In this document: piece by piece, positions 1 to 10,329 of the stretch
How the letters are laid out: each line of letters begins with the position of its first letter
How positions within the stretch are numbered: the first letter of the stretch is position 1
From: Sulfuricurvum sp.
Lineage (GTDB): Bacteria; Campylobacterota; Campylobacteria; Campylobacterales; Sulfurimonadaceae
Direction of reading: 5' to 3'
Length of the DNA stretch: 64,000 bases
Assembly (NCBI GenBank): GCA_024637295.1
Contig: JAGXFL010000002.1
Location: 1 to 64,000, forward strand
Position numbers and translations under genes: made by a program
Notes under the pieces: generated by a model
The model's database searches: none
What the model was told of the DNA's origin: nothing
The model's input: only the letters and a program-made list of their open reading frames with translations

Positions 1-13
1 CGTACAATTTGGC

Positions 14-19
14 TATAAT
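14..19 (+). promoter_or_regulatory. Putative -10 element (TATAAT) upstream of the ferredoxin-like gene
   Basis: ggcTATAATaccgcc about 55 nt upstream of the ATG at 74. Confidence 0.5.
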
Positions 20-73
20 ACCGCCATTATTTTGCGGTATTACTGCACACACACTATTAGAAGGAGCGTTACG

Positions 74-448
74 ATGGGTATTCCTCAACCGGCGTTTTAT
101 ATTTTTAAATGCGAACAGGCTTCCCCTCCCGGTATGCCAAAACCAAGTTGTGTTAATCCTCAGACACAGGATTTATTTCAACATTTGGCACAGACGTTGA
201 TGCAAAAAGGAATTATTGGTACCGTACAGCCAATTCGTACATCGTGTATGAACCGTTGTAATGTAGGTCCGATTATGCTTGTAGAGCCTGGTCATGTAAT
301 GTATTCAGGCCTAACCAAAGAGAAAATCAATGAAATTATTGATCGTCATATTGTTGGCGGTGAAGTCGTGCAAGAGTATGTTATTCCTGCTGAATTATGG
401 GATGATTCAATCAGCCCTGAAGCCATGATGAAACAGATGGGGCGCTAA
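74..448 (+). CDS. Small (2Fe-2S) ferredoxin domain-containing protein
   Basis: ORF 32-448; ATG at 74 preceded by aaggag RBS; Cys pattern CEQ...C...SCMNRCNVGP typical of thioredoxin-like 2Fe-2S ferredoxins. Confidence 0.8.
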   Translation: MGIPQPAFYIFKCEQASPPGMPKPSCVNPQTQDLFQHLAQTLMQKGIIGTVQPIRTSCMNRCNVGPIMLVEPGHVMYSGLTKEKINEIIDRHIVGGEVVQEYVIPAELWDDSISPEAMMKQMGR

Positions 449-451
449 GAT

Positions 452-817
452 ATGTTAATCGAGATGCTTTACAGCAAAATCCATCGTGCCACGGTGACCG
501 ACGCTAATCTTAATTACGTTGGTTCGATTACAGTCGATGAAGAACTTCTCGAAGCTTCAAAAATGCGTGTGGGGCAAAAAGTAGAGATTCTTAATATCAA
601 CAACGGTGAGCGATTTTCGACTTATATCATCCTCGGCGAGCGCGGACAGCGTGACGTTTGTCTCAATGGAGCAGCTGCACGAAAGGTTCACAAAGGGGAC
701 AAGATTATTATTGTTGCGTATGCGACTTATAATGATAAAGAGCTTGAAAGTTATAAACCAACTGTGGTGTTGGTCGATGATGATAATGCGATTACCGACA
801 TAATAGAAAAGATATAA
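452..817 (+). CDS. panD: Aspartate 1-decarboxylase
   Basis: [35 protein letters not shown] self-cleavage site YVGSIT. Confidence 0.97.
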   Translation: MLIEMLYSKIHRATVTDANLNYVGSITVDEELLEASKMRVGQKVEILNINNGERFSTYIILGERGQRDVCLNGAAARKVHKGDKIIIVAYATYNDKELESYKPTVVLVDDDNAITDIIEKI

Positions 818-859
818 GCCTCAATATGTTAAACTTTCACTAAAAAATAGTGGGGATGT

Positions 860-1552
860 ATGGAGCAGTTTGAAGCGTATTTATTGGCACATTTGCCAAT
901 AGCGCCTAGTTTTCATCCTAACTACGAAGCTGCACTTCATCAAATGCTTACAGGTGGCGGGAAACGATTTCGTCCGGCACTCTTACTTGGCGTTGTCCAA
1001 GCGTACAATCCGCTTCTCATTAAAAATGCCTATAGCGTTGCATTTGCTGTTGAACTTCTGCATACGTATTCTCTTATTCACGATGATTTACCGTCTATGG
1101 ACAACGCCGATCTCAGACGAGGTGTACCAACTCTCCATAAAACCTACAGTGAGGTGACTGCTATTTTGGCAGGTGATGCACTGAATACCTACGCTTTTGA
1201 AGTATTGTCCAATGCCTCTTTAAGTGATAAGGTGATTGTTAAACTCATTCGCGAACTTTCCCATAACGGAGGATTGAACGGTATGGTTTTGGGTCAAGCG
1301 AGTGATTGTTATTTTGAAAATACTCCGCTTGGCTTAGAGCAAATAAAAATGCTTCATATCCATAAGACGGGTAAGCTCATCGCAGCATCGCTAAAAATGG
1401 GGGCGATTATTGTAGGACGTGATGATATTGCACAAGAGCTTTATGATTTTGGAATTGATTTAGGCTTGTTATTTCAAATCCAAGATGATATTTTGGATGT
1501 GACTCAAGACTCTATGAGTGCCGGAAAAACAACCAACAATGATGAAGCGTAA
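860..1552 (+). pseudogene. ispA: Polyprenyl (geranyl/farnesyl) diphosphate synthase, truncated by an in-frame TAA; homologous frame continues to 1708
   Basis: DDLPSMD and DDILD motifs; TAA at 1550-1552 followed in the same frame by NSFVTLLGLKKSMEEANTLASKLT...HYINRHKE* ending 1706-1708. Confidence 0.8.
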
Positions 1553-1711
1553 AATAGTTTTGTAACACTTTTAGGATTAAAAAAATCGATGGAAGAAGCC
1601 AATACATTGGCGTCAAAACTAACGCTTCAAATGGAAAGTTTTGATGAGAATTTACAACGTGAATTGTCACCAACACTTACCCACTACATTAACCGACATA
1701 AGGAATAAATA

Positions 1712-3628
1712 ATGAGCAATGCAATGCTCCAAAAAATGGCAGATACAATTCGATTTTTAGCAGCTGATATGGTACAACAAGCAAACTCCGGTCATCCGGG
1801 TGCGCCGATGGGACTTGCCGATATTGCGGTTGTATTATCAGAATATATGGTACACAATCCGCGTAATCCGAAATGGTTAAACCGAGACCGTCTGGTATTT
1901 TCAGGCGGACATGCTACGGGATTGATTTATTCACTCTATCACCTTTGGGGATATGGGTTAGAGGTAGACGATTTGAAACAGTTTCGTCAAATGGGCTCTC
2001 TTACTCCGGGGCATCCGGAGTATGGTCATACGGCGGGAATCGAGATTACAACGGGTCCTTTGGGACAGGGGATTGCAAATGCGGTCGGATTTGCGATGGC
2101 ATCAAAATTTGTAGGGCATAAAGTAAACTCTGAAACCGCAAGTATGATTGACCATACCGTTTATTGTTTGTGTGGAGACGGTGATCTTGAAGAAGGTATC
2201 AGTTATGAAGCGTGTTCGATCGCAGGGCATATGGGTCTTGATAATTTGATACTGATTTATGATTCAAATTGCATTACGATCGAGGGGTCTACGGAACTTA
2301 GTTTAAGCGAAAATATCCGTGATCGTTTTGAATCTCAAAATTGGGCCGTCCTTGAGATCGATGGGCATAATTTTGATGAGATTGACGGGGCATTTACTCA
2401 GGCCAAAACGATTTCTCGTCCTGTTCTCATTATCGCGAATACAGTTATTGCCAAAGGGGGCGATAAGATGGAAGGGTCGCATCATGCACATGGTGCACCG
2501 TTAGGTCACGATGTGATCAAAGTGGCGAAGAGTGCGGCTGGTTTTGATCCGGAAGCTACTTTCGCGGTAGATGCTGATGTGCTAGAGCGTTTTCGTTGTG
2601 GGATTGAAAAAGGGGACTTGGCAGAGCGTGAATGGAATCATCGTCTCAAAGAGTTGCCATTGATGGAGCAAAATGAAGCGTATGAACAGCTTCTTAACCC
2701 TGATTTTAGCCGAATTGCTTGGCCTACATTTGAAAAAGCCGATGCCACTCGTAATACGAATGGTGTGATTCTCAATGCCATTGCCAAAGCAATCCCAGGG
2801 TTTTTGGGAGGATCAGCGGATTTGGCTCCGTCAAATAAAACGGAACTTGTCAATATGGGCGAATTTCCAAAAGGAAAAAATATCCATTTTGGGATTCGTG
2901 AACACGCAATGGCATCGATTACCAATGCGATGGCATTGTATGGACCGATTCTTCCGTTTAGTGCGACATTCTTTGTCTTTAGCGATTATCTTAAACCCTC
3001 TGCACGTATTGCAGCGCTTGCCGGAATTCAACAGTTCTTTATTTGGACTCATGACAGTATCGGTGTGGGTGAAGACGGTCCTACTCATCAGCCGATTGAA
3101 CATTTAAGCCAATTTCGTGCATTACCGAATTTTTACGTCTATCGTCCGGCAGATGGTACGGAAAATGTCAAATCATGGCAAAAAGCATTGACGATGAAAA
3201 ATTCTCCGAGTGCATTTGTCTGTTCACGTCAAAATCTTCCTGTGTTATCAGCACCTATTTTGGGCGATGTTGAAAATGGGGGTTATTTGCTTATTGAAGA
3301 AGCAAATGCAACGGTTACGTTAATGGCTTCCGGATCTGAAGTTTCCCTTGCCATTGAGACGGCAAAAGAATTACGTGAGCGTGGATTGATCGCCAATATT
3401 GTGAGTGTACCGTGTTTTGATTTATTGCTTGAGCAATCTCAAAGCTACATCGATTCGATTATCAAGCCAAGTACAAAAAAAGTAGCGATTGAAGCGGCAC
3501 GTGGATTAGAGTGGTACCGATTTGCGGATACAGTGATTGCTATGGAGAGTTTTGGTGCGAGTGCTCCGGCGGATCAGCTCTTTAAACATTTTGGATTTAC
3601 TGCAGATGCGATTGCGTCTAAAATTTGA
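1712..3628 (+). CDS. tkt: Transketolase
   Basis: MLQKMADTIRFLAADMVQQANSGHPGAPMGLADIA; full length. Confidence 0.98.
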   Translation: MSNAMLQKMADTIRFLAADMVQQANSGHPGAPMGLADIAVVLSEYMVHNPRNPKWLNRDRLVFSGGHATGLIYSLYHLWGYGLEVDDLKQFRQMGSLTPGHPEYGHTAGIEITTGPLGQGIANAVGFAMASKFVGHKVNSETASMIDHTVYCLCGDGDLEEGISYEACSIAGHMGLDNLILIYDSNCITIEGSTELSLSENIRDRFESQNWAVLEIDGHNFDEIDGAFTQAKTISRPVLIIANTVIAKGGDKMEGSHHAHGAPLGHDVIKVAKSAAGFDPEATFAVDADVLERFRCGIEKGDLAEREWNHRLKELPLMEQNEAYEQLLNPDFSRIAWPTFEKADATRNTNGVILNAIAKAIPGFLGGSADLAPSNKTELVNMGEFPKGKNIHFGIREHAMASITNAMALYGPILPFSATFFVFSDYLKPSARIAALAGIQQFFIWTHDSIGVGEDGPTHQPIEHLSQFRALPNFYVYRPADGTENVKSWQKALTMKNSPSAFVCSRQNLPVLSAPILGDVENGGYLLIEEANATVTLMASGSEVSLAIETAKELRERGLIANIVSVPCFDLLLEQSQSYIDSIIKPSTKKVAIEAARGLEWYRFADTVIAMESFGASAPADQLFKHFGFTADAIASKI

Positions 3629-4380
3629 TGACAGATTCTCCTGAATATTTAGCCAAACGTGCGTTTTTTGATTCGCTTATTACTCTTTATGGACGTAATG
3701 TTGCGGTAGAGATACTGCGAGATTCAAGTGTAAAAGTTCATAAGCTTCATCTTTCTAAAAGTAATCGTACCGATGAGACCATCGAAGAGATACTCACTTT
3801 GGCAGAAGCTCGCGGTATTGAGATTAAATACCATACCAAAGATGCTCTTTCTCGAATTTCAAAAAATAGCTCCCAAGATCAAGGGGTGGCGTTGGATGTA
3901 GAAGCGCAAAACTATCGAAATGCCCAATCTATCTCGAATGATTTTCCAAATAATTTTCGATTGTTGGCCCTGGATGGGATTAATAATCCTGCAAATTTAG
4001 GGATGATTATCCGTTCGTGTGCGGCAAGTTGTATTGATGGAATTATCTTGCCTAAACGAAACAGTACAAAGCTCTCTCCCCTTGTGATGAAAGCGAGTGC
4101 GGGGACACTGTTTAAAATCCCTATTTACTATTGTGAGACGTTGAGTGATGTTTTACCTCTGAAAAATGCAAGCGTCATTACACTCTCTTCGCATGCAAAG
4201 GCTGATATCTATTCCCTTAAAATCCCATCACGTGCTATTTTTGTGTTGGGAAATGAAAGTGAGGGAGTCAGTCGTGAAATCGAAGAACTCTCAACCTTGC
4301 GTGTCTCTATCCCGATGCATCGCGGTGTGGAATCTCTCAATGTTGCTATTACCGCAGGAATTGTCTGTTTTCTGCAGTGA
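3628..4380 (+). CDS. TrmH/SpoU-family RNA 2'-O-methyltransferase
   Basis: LLALDGINNPANLGMIIRSCAA ... FVLGNESEGVS ... IPMHRGVESLNVAITAGI motifs; ATG overlaps tkt stop. Confidence 0.9.
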   Translation: MTDSPEYLAKRAFFDSLITLYGRNVAVEILRDSSVKVHKLHLSKSNRTDETIEEILTLAEARGIEIKYHTKDALSRISKNSSQDQGVALDVEAQNYRNAQSISNDFPNNFRLLALDGINNPANLGMIIRSCAASCIDGIILPKRNSTKLSPLVMKASAGTLFKIPIYYCETLSDVLPLKNASVITLSSHAKADIYSLKIPSRAIFVLGNESEGVSREIEELSTLRVSIPMHRGVESLNVAITAGIVCFLQ

Positions 4381-5255
4381 AGTTTTTTCGCGCCTACATC
4401 GAAATTACCAATATTTGCGGGTTGGCATGCAGTTTTTGTCCCCCCAAAGAGCAGCCATCTTCTACGATGAGCTTGACCTTTTTTGAATCGATTTTGGTTC
4501 AGTTGCGAGAATATACCGATGAGATAGCCTTGCACGTTATGGGTGACCCAATGGTGTTGTCAAATCTTGGTGATTATCTCGAGTGTGCTCACGTATTAGG
4601 TTTTAAGGTCATGATTACCACGAGTGGTTTTTATCTTGATGAGCATCGTCGATCCGTTCTTTTTCACCCTTCCATCCGACAAGTCAATATTTCGCTCAAC
4701 AGTTTTAATAAAAATAGTGTTGCTCGAAGTTTTGAAGCCTATTTAGAGCCAATATTAGCATTATGTGATGAGAAGCTGACCCAAAAAAGCGATTTTTTTA
4801 TCAATTTACGGCTGTGGAATCTCGATGAAATTCACAGTGAATCAGAGTTTAATGAGCCACTTTTCACAATACTTGAAAAGCACTTTGAAGTTGAATCACT
4901 TGCCGCAAATGTAAGCGGTGAACGCCAATCGATACGTTTGGCTTCCAAAATACTTCTCCACTTTGACCGCTATTTTCAATGGCCAAGCCTTAAAAATGAG
5001 GCTGTAGGCGATGGCTATTGTCATGGTTTGAGTAAACAAATCGCTATTTTAGCCGATGGACGAGTCGTCCCTTGTTGTTTGGATGGAGAAGGTGTGATGG
5101 AACTTGGTAACCTGCATGCAACAAATTTGGGTAAAATTCTATCATCCAAACGTTCTTGTGATATTGTGAGTGGATTTACACATCATGTTGCACATGAAGA
5201 ATTATGTCAGAAATGCAGTTATAAAGAACGATTTAATAAAGAGGTATTGTCATGA
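4377..5255 (+). CDS. Radical SAM / SPASM domain protein
   Basis: CGLACSFCPPKE cluster (CxxxCxxC) plus C-terminal Cys-rich SPASM-like region; GTG start overlaps upstream stop. Confidence 0.85.
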   Translation: MKFFRAYIEITNICGLACSFCPPKEQPSSTMSLTFFESILVQLREYTDEIALHVMGDPMVLSNLGDYLECAHVLGFKVMITTSGFYLDEHRRSVLFHPSIRQVNISLNSFNKNSVARSFEAYLEPILALCDEKLTQKSDFFINLRLWNLDEIHSESEFNEPLFTILEKHFEVESLAANVSGERQSIRLASKILLHFDRYFQWPSLKNEAVGDGYCHGLSKQIAILADGRVVPCCLDGEGVMELGNLHATNLGKILSSKRSCDIVSGFTHHVAHEELCQKCSYKERFNKEVLS

Positions 5256-6205
5256 TTAAATGTTTTGTAAAAAACGAAAACGCTATCGCGCTTATTGATA
5301 CTATGTCAGAGCTTGATGGGGACAATATCGACAAAGTGATTTGGATTGATATGTTGATGCCAACCTATGATGAGATTGTTTTTATCGAAAATACCTTTGA
5401 CATTAAATTCCCGACCAAACAAGAGACTGAAGAGATTGAGATCAGTTCGCGTTACTGGGAAGAGAATGACCGCATCGAGATTAATAGCTTTTTCCTGATT
5501 AATGCCGCTCAAAATTCGCATAATGAAACCGTATCGTTTATCCTCTATAAAAACCTTCTCATCTCTATTCGTTATACATCGCTTTACACTTTTGATGAGT
5601 TTAACCGGAAATTTTTTGCCGCACCCAAACAATTTGAGAGCGGTTATGATATTTTTTGTCAAATTTTGGATATTCGAATCGATGCGGATGCAGACGTAAT
5701 TGAAAAACTCTCACGTGATATTACACGTCTTCGTAAACACGTCTTTACGGACTATACCAATGATGACGAAGAGATATTGGAACGTATTTCATCGTTAGAA
5801 GATTTGAACATGCAGCTGCGTGAAAATCTTAATGACAAACAACGTATTTTGAGCTCTTTTTTAAAATCAACAAAGTATAAAGCTGCTTTAAAAAATGATG
5901 TCGCCATTATGTTAAAAGACATTAAATCATTGATTGATTATACCGATTTTAATTTTGAGAGACTCGAATATCTCCAAAATATTTTCGTAGGGCTTTTGAG
6001 TATTGAGCAAAACAAAGTTATTAAAATATTTGCCATTATGAACGTTATTTTCTTGCCGCCGACATTGATTGCAAGTATTTATGGGATGAATTTTGATTTT
6101 ATGCCTGAATTACAATGGGATTATGGTTATTTGGTATCAATCTTTTTGATGGTTTGCTCATCCGTACTTCCTCTTTACCTTTTCAAGCGTAAAGGGTGGA
6201 TTTAA
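5252..6205 (+). CDS. corA: CorA-type magnesium/divalent cation transporter
   Basis: C-terminal YGMNFDFMPELQWDYGY (GMN motif) and two TM segments. Confidence 0.93.
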   Translation: MIKCFVKNENAIALIDTMSELDGDNIDKVIWIDMLMPTYDEIVFIENTFDIKFPTKQETEEIEISSRYWEENDRIEINSFFLINAAQNSHNETVSFILYKNLLISIRYTSLYTFDEFNRKFFAAPKQFESGYDIFCQILDIRIDADADVIEKLSRDITRLRKHVFTDYTNDDEEILERISSLEDLNMQLRENLNDKQRILSSFLKSTKYKAALKNDVAIMLKDIKSLIDYTDFNFERLEYLQNIFVGLLSIEQNKVIKIFAIMNVIFLPPTLIASIYGMNFDFMPELQWDYGYLVSIFLMVCSSVLPLYLFKRKGWI

Positions 6206-6253
6206 TGAGTGTAGGTGCAATGATTTTAATATTAACCACCAAAGGATACCCAC

Positions 6254-7402
6254 TTGGATAGGCGAATTCGCTATTTTATAGAAGATTATTGGGATATTTT
6301 TGTAGGAATATTCTCTCTTGCATTTGCATTCTACGCTCATCATCAAGGCGAGGGAACTCTCGCAACACTTGCATCTGCTATTGCTATTGCTGCTCTTTCT
6401 CTTACCGTTGCAGAGGTTGCCGACATCCTCTCAGAACGCCTCCATGAACCCTATGGCAGCTTCGTACTTACTTTTAGTGCGGTCATTGTTGAAATTATCC
6501 TCTTGTACATTATTTTGTTAGAAGTACGCCATTCACCTGAAGTGCTTGAAACGGTCAAAGGGGGGATTATTTCTGCAGTCATTGTTGATTTAAATGTACT
6601 GCTTGGTCTTTCTGTTTTTTTAGGTGGACTTGCTTTTACTCAGCAGCAGCATAACAAAGAGACTTCCAGTGCCTACAGTACCGTTTTATTTGTTGCGTCA
6701 TCGGCACTTTTAGTACCGGGACTGTTAACTCATACCGATCATGGTATCGAGTCTTTGACGCAGGTGAGTCATTTGATTGCCGGCGTACTGATGTTCTTTT
6801 ATCTTATCATTTTTATTTTTCAAACACGTACGCATACCCATTTTTTCAAAGCGACTGCTCGAAGCCGTTTTTTTCGCCTTAAACGAAAGATTCAAGAGAG
6901 TGAAGGCGAAATAGATGAAAATGATTCAAGTGACTATATTTTCGAGCATCTCAGTACGGTGATGAATTTTATTGTTATTTTTGTTTTGATTGGGATGATT
7001 GCTTTCGGGGCAGAAATTTTCGCTGGACATGGGGTAAAAATTGCGCGTGAATACGGAATATCAGCAGGTTTGGCAGGATTGGTTATTGCCATTATCAGTG
7101 TATCACCCGAAATATTTACGGCAGTACGTGCAGCTCGAAACGACCAAATTCAACGGGTTGTCAATATTGCTATGGGAGCGTCTACGGTATCGATTATTTT
7201 AACGGTTCCGATTTTAATGATGTTGGCGTATTTTTCGGGAATCAATCTTACTTTAGATTTCAATCCGCTTCAAATCGGAGCGTTACTGCTAACAATCATA
7301 TTGGTATGGAAAACGACCGAAGAGGGCGAAACCAACTATTTTGAAGGGGCATCGCATCTGATGTTCTTTATCAGCTACGCGATAATTGCCGCATACTACT
7401 AA
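6254..7402 (+). CDS. Calcium/proton (cation) antiporter, Cax/ChaA-like
   Basis: Multi-TM protein with ALSLTVAEVADILSERLHEPYGSFVLTFSAVIVEI repeat motifs; TTG start with aaagga RBS. Confidence 0.8.
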   Translation: MDRRIRYFIEDYWDIFVGIFSLAFAFYAHHQGEGTLATLASAIAIAALSLTVAEVADILSERLHEPYGSFVLTFSAVIVEIILLYIILLEVRHSPEVLETVKGGIISAVIVDLNVLLGLSVFLGGLAFTQQQHNKETSSAYSTVLFVASSALLVPGLLTHTDHGIESLTQVSHLIAGVLMFFYLIIFIFQTRTHTHFFKATARSRFFRLKRKIQESEGEIDENDSSDYIFEHLSTVMNFIVIFVLIGMIAFGAEIFAGHGVKIAREYGISAGLAGLVIAIISVSPEIFTAVRAARNDQIQRVVNIAMGASTVSIILTVPILMMLAYFSGINLTLDFNPLQIGALLLTIILVWKTTEEGETNYFEGASHLMFFISYAIIAAYY

Positions 7403-7405
7403 GCC

Positions 7406-8143
7406 ATGATTATTCTATTTGCACCCAGCGAAGGAAAACAAGAAGGGGGAATGCTTCCTCCTCTTTGTGAATCTTCATTGATTTTTCCCCAATATTATTC
7501 TAAACGTCTTGAGATAATGGAGCGTTATCAAAAAGTCGTTCGTCAAGGGTGCAACGAAGCTCTTGAAGCCCTTTTTGGCATTAAAGATACCCGTGAGTTC
7601 GAACGCTACAAAATTGCTTTTCATGAAGCTCCCACCATGAAAGCAGTGCTGCGCTACAATGGGGTAGCATACGATTATCTAAACTATCCCACCCTTTTGC
7701 GTGAAGCTCAGAATTATATTGACACCCATGTTATCCTTTTCTCTAATTTATTTGGTCCGATTAAAGCAGGGGATGCAATCCCTGATTATAAACTTAAGCA
7801 AGGAGCTTTGATAGAGGGGCTTGCTTGCGAAAAATTTTATAAAGAGCATTTTACTGATCCGCTGGATGCAATTATTGACAATCAGGAGATATTAGATTTA
7901 CGTGCAGGGTTTTATGACAAATTTTATATCCCCAAAAATCCAATTACTACATTGAAGTTTTTAAAAGAGGGTAAAGTGGTAAGTCATTGGGCAAAAGCGT
8001 ATCGAGGGGTTGTATTGCGCGCAGCAGCTACGCATCAAGTCCAGAGTGTAGAGGAATTTTTAGCATTGAATATTGAGGGGTTGGTTTTGAGTGAAATAAT
8101 TCAAACCAAGAAGAAAAAAGAGATTATTTACAATATTGTTTAA
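7406..8143 (+). CDS. yaaA: Peroxide stress protein YaaA family
   Basis: MIILFAPSEGKQ ... YNGVAYDYLNY ... LFSNLFGPIKAGDAIPDYKLKQG. Confidence 0.88.
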   Translation: MIILFAPSEGKQEGGMLPPLCESSLIFPQYYSKRLEIMERYQKVVRQGCNEALEALFGIKDTREFERYKIAFHEAPTMKAVLRYNGVAYDYLNYPTLLREAQNYIDTHVILFSNLFGPIKAGDAIPDYKLKQGALIEGLACEKFYKEHFTDPLDAIIDNQEILDLRAGFYDKFYIPKNPITTLKFLKEGKVVSHWAKAYRGVVLRAAATHQVQSVEEFLALNIEGLVLSEIIQTKKKKEIIYNIV

Positions 8144-8160
8144 TTTCTTTTGAATTGCCC

Positions 8161-8189
8161 TTGACTTATTGATAAAAAGAAACTATAAT
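8161..8189 (+). promoter_or_regulatory. Sigma70 promoter of the tRNA cluster (TTGACT-17-TATAAT)
   Basis: TTGACT 8161-8166, 17 nt spacer, TATAAT 8184-8189, about 20 nt before tRNA-Thr. Confidence 0.85.
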
Positions 8190-8209
8190 TTCAGCTCCAT
8201 TTCGCCAAT

Positions 8210-8286
8210 GCCGGCATAGCTCAGTTGGCTAGAGCAGCTGATTTGTAATCAGCAGGCCCGGGGTTCAAGTCCTCGTGCCGGCACCA
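8210..8286 (+). tRNA. tRNA-Thr (TGT), CCA encoded
   Basis: Cloverleaf: acceptor GCCGGCA/TGCCGGC, anticodon loop TTTGTAA, GGTTCAAGT T-loop. Confidence 0.97.
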
Positions 8287-8340
8287 TTGAACGAAATCGG
8301 AATGCGTTAAATTTATCAGTGTTAGACCAGATTAGGCCGT

Positions 8341-8426
<86 letters not shown>

Positions 8427-8431
8427 TGTAT

Positions 8432-8508
<77 letters not shown>

Positions 8509-8605
8509 CTGGGAGCTGAAGTACAATTTCATAAAACTACTTCAAAATTACCTAAAACCGTAAAATAGTTTTTAAGCTTCCAAATACAAATATATCATTG
8601 TTTAT

Positions 8606-8680
<75 letters not shown>

Positions 8681-8730
8681 GCAATAATTTGTAATTTTTT
8701 GAAAGCTTGAAAGCTATTTCAGCTGTTTTT

Positions 8731-8739
8731 TGGTATAAT
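8731..8739 (+). promoter_or_regulatory. Extended -10 promoter (TGGTATAAT) upstream of tuf
   Basis: TGnTATAAT at 8731-8739, 37 nt before the tuf ATG. Confidence 0.65.
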
Positions 8740-8775
8740 TCCAAATTCATTTTCAATATTAAGTCGGAGGACACT

Positions 8776-9975
8776 ATGGCAAAAGAAAAGTTTACACGTA
8801 CTAAACCACACTGTAACATCGGTACTATCGGTCACGTTGACCACGGTAAAACTACGTTGACAGCAGCAATTACCGCTGTTTTGGCAACTAAAACTGGTGC
8901 AAAATTTATGGACTACGATCAAATCGATAACGCTCCAGAAGAGCGCGAGCGCGGAATCACGATCGCTACTTCACACGTTGAGTACGAAACAGAAAATCGT
9001 CACTATGCACACGTTGACTGTCCTGGACACGCCGACTATGTTAAGAACATGATTACGGGTGCTGCTCAAATGGACGGCGCTATTCTTGTTGTTTCTGCAG
9101 CAGATGGCCCAATGCCACAAACACGTGAGCACATCCTTCTTTCTCGTCAAGTTGGTGTACCATACATCGTTGTTTTCATGAACAAAGAAGATTTGGTTGA
9201 TGATGAAGAGCTTCTTGAGCTCGTTGAGATGGAAATCCGTGAACTTCTTGATATGTACGATTTCCCAGGTGACGATACTCCAATCGTAGCTGGATCTGCA
9301 TACCAAGCGCTTGAAGAAGCGAAAAAAGGTATCATCGGTGACTGGGCTGCTAAGATCATCAAATTGATGGATGAAGTAGACCGTTATATTCCTCAGCCAG
9401 AGCGTGAAGTTGATAAAGATTTCTTGATGCCTGTAGAGGACGTTTTCTCTATCTCTGGTCGTGGAACCGTTGTTACTGGTCGTATCGAGCGTGGTACTAT
9501 CAAAATCGGTGAAACTATCGAAATCGTTGGTATCCGTGATACACAAACAACTACCGTAACGGGTGTTGAAATGTTCCGTAAAGAAATGGAAATGGGTGAA
9601 GCAGGCGATAACTGCGGAATCTTGCTTCGTGGTACTAAGAAAGAAGATGTTGAGCGTGGTCAAGTTCTTTGTAAGCCTAAATCAATCAATCCTCACACAA
9701 AATTTGAGGCAGAGATTTACGTATTGAGCAAAGAAGAGGGTGGACGTCATACTCCATTCTTTAACGGTTACCGCCCACAGTTCTATGTTCGTACTACTGA
9801 CTGTACTGGTGCAATCACTTTGCAAGAAGGTACTGAAATGGTTATGCCAGGCGATAACGTTAAAATTTTCGCTGAGTTGATTCACCCGATCGCTATGGAA
9901 GAGGGAACTCGTTTCGCTATCCGTGAGGGTGGACGTACTGTCGGTGCAGGTGTTGTTTCTAAAATCCTTGCATAA
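8776..9975 (+). CDS. tuf: Elongation factor Tu
   Basis: [36 protein letters not shown] 8776 after ggagg RBS. Confidence 0.99.
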   Translation: MAKEKFTRTKPHCNIGTIGHVDHGKTTLTAAITAVLATKTGAKFMDYDQIDNAPEERERGITIATSHVEYETENRHYAHVDCPGHADYVKNMITGAAQMDGAILVVSAADGPMPQTREHILLSRQVGVPYIVVFMNKEDLVDDEELLELVEMEIRELLDMYDFPGDDTPIVAGSAYQALEEAKKGIIGDWAAKIIKLMDEVDRYIPQPEREVDKDFLMPVEDVFSISGRGTVVTGRIERGTIKIGETIEIVGIRDTQTTTVTGVEMFRKEMEMGEAGDNCGILLRGTKKEDVERGQVLCKPKSINPHTKFEAEIYVLSKEEGGRHTPFFNGYRPQFYVRTTDCTGAITLQEGTEMVMPGDNVKIFAELIHPIAMEEGTRFAIREGGRTVGAGVVSKILA

Positions 9976-10012
9976 TTTTACCCGACCCTAGGGTCGGAAC
10001 ATAAGGTTTAAC

Positions 10013-10165
10013 ATGCGCGAAAATATACATTTAGCTTGTGAAAAGTGCACACGTCGTAACTATCACATCACTAAGAATAAAAAAACTCATACTGAGAAGT
10101 TCTCAGCAAACAAATTTTGTAAATTCTGCCGTGAGCATACTGTTCACAAAGAAGCAAAACTTTAA
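10013..10165 (+). CDS. rpmG: 50S ribosomal protein L33 (zinc-ribbon form)
   Basis: Read by hand (below ORF cutoff): MRENIHLACEKCTRRNYHITKNKKTHTEKFSANKFCKFCREHTVHKEAKL*. Confidence 0.95.
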   Translation: MRENIHLACEKCTRRNYHITKNKKTHTEKFSANKFCKFCREHTVHKEAKL

Positions 10166-10189
10166 GTTGTCCCCTTCGGGGATTTTTAT

Positions 10190-10265
10190 AGGTCAGTAGC
10201 TCCAATGGTAGAGCGCCGGATTCCAAATCCGATGGTTGCGGGTTCGAATCCCCCCTGGCCTGCCA
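10190..10265 (+). tRNA. tRNA-Trp (CCA), CCA encoded
   Basis: Acceptor AGGTCAG/CTGGCCT, anticodon loop TTCCAAA. Confidence 0.95.
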
Positions 10266-10329
10266 CTAGCATTTTAAACTAATGATGCTTTCGGGCTTTA
10301 TTCGTTGGAAATGTCCTAAGGATCATGGT

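Noticed and set aside
2638-2925. Antisense ORFs over tkt
   Set aside because: Fully explained by the transketolase gene on the plus strand.
8971-9663. 230-aa antisense ORF over tuf
   Set aside because: Shadow ORF from the strongly biased codon usage of tuf; no RBS or recognisable product.
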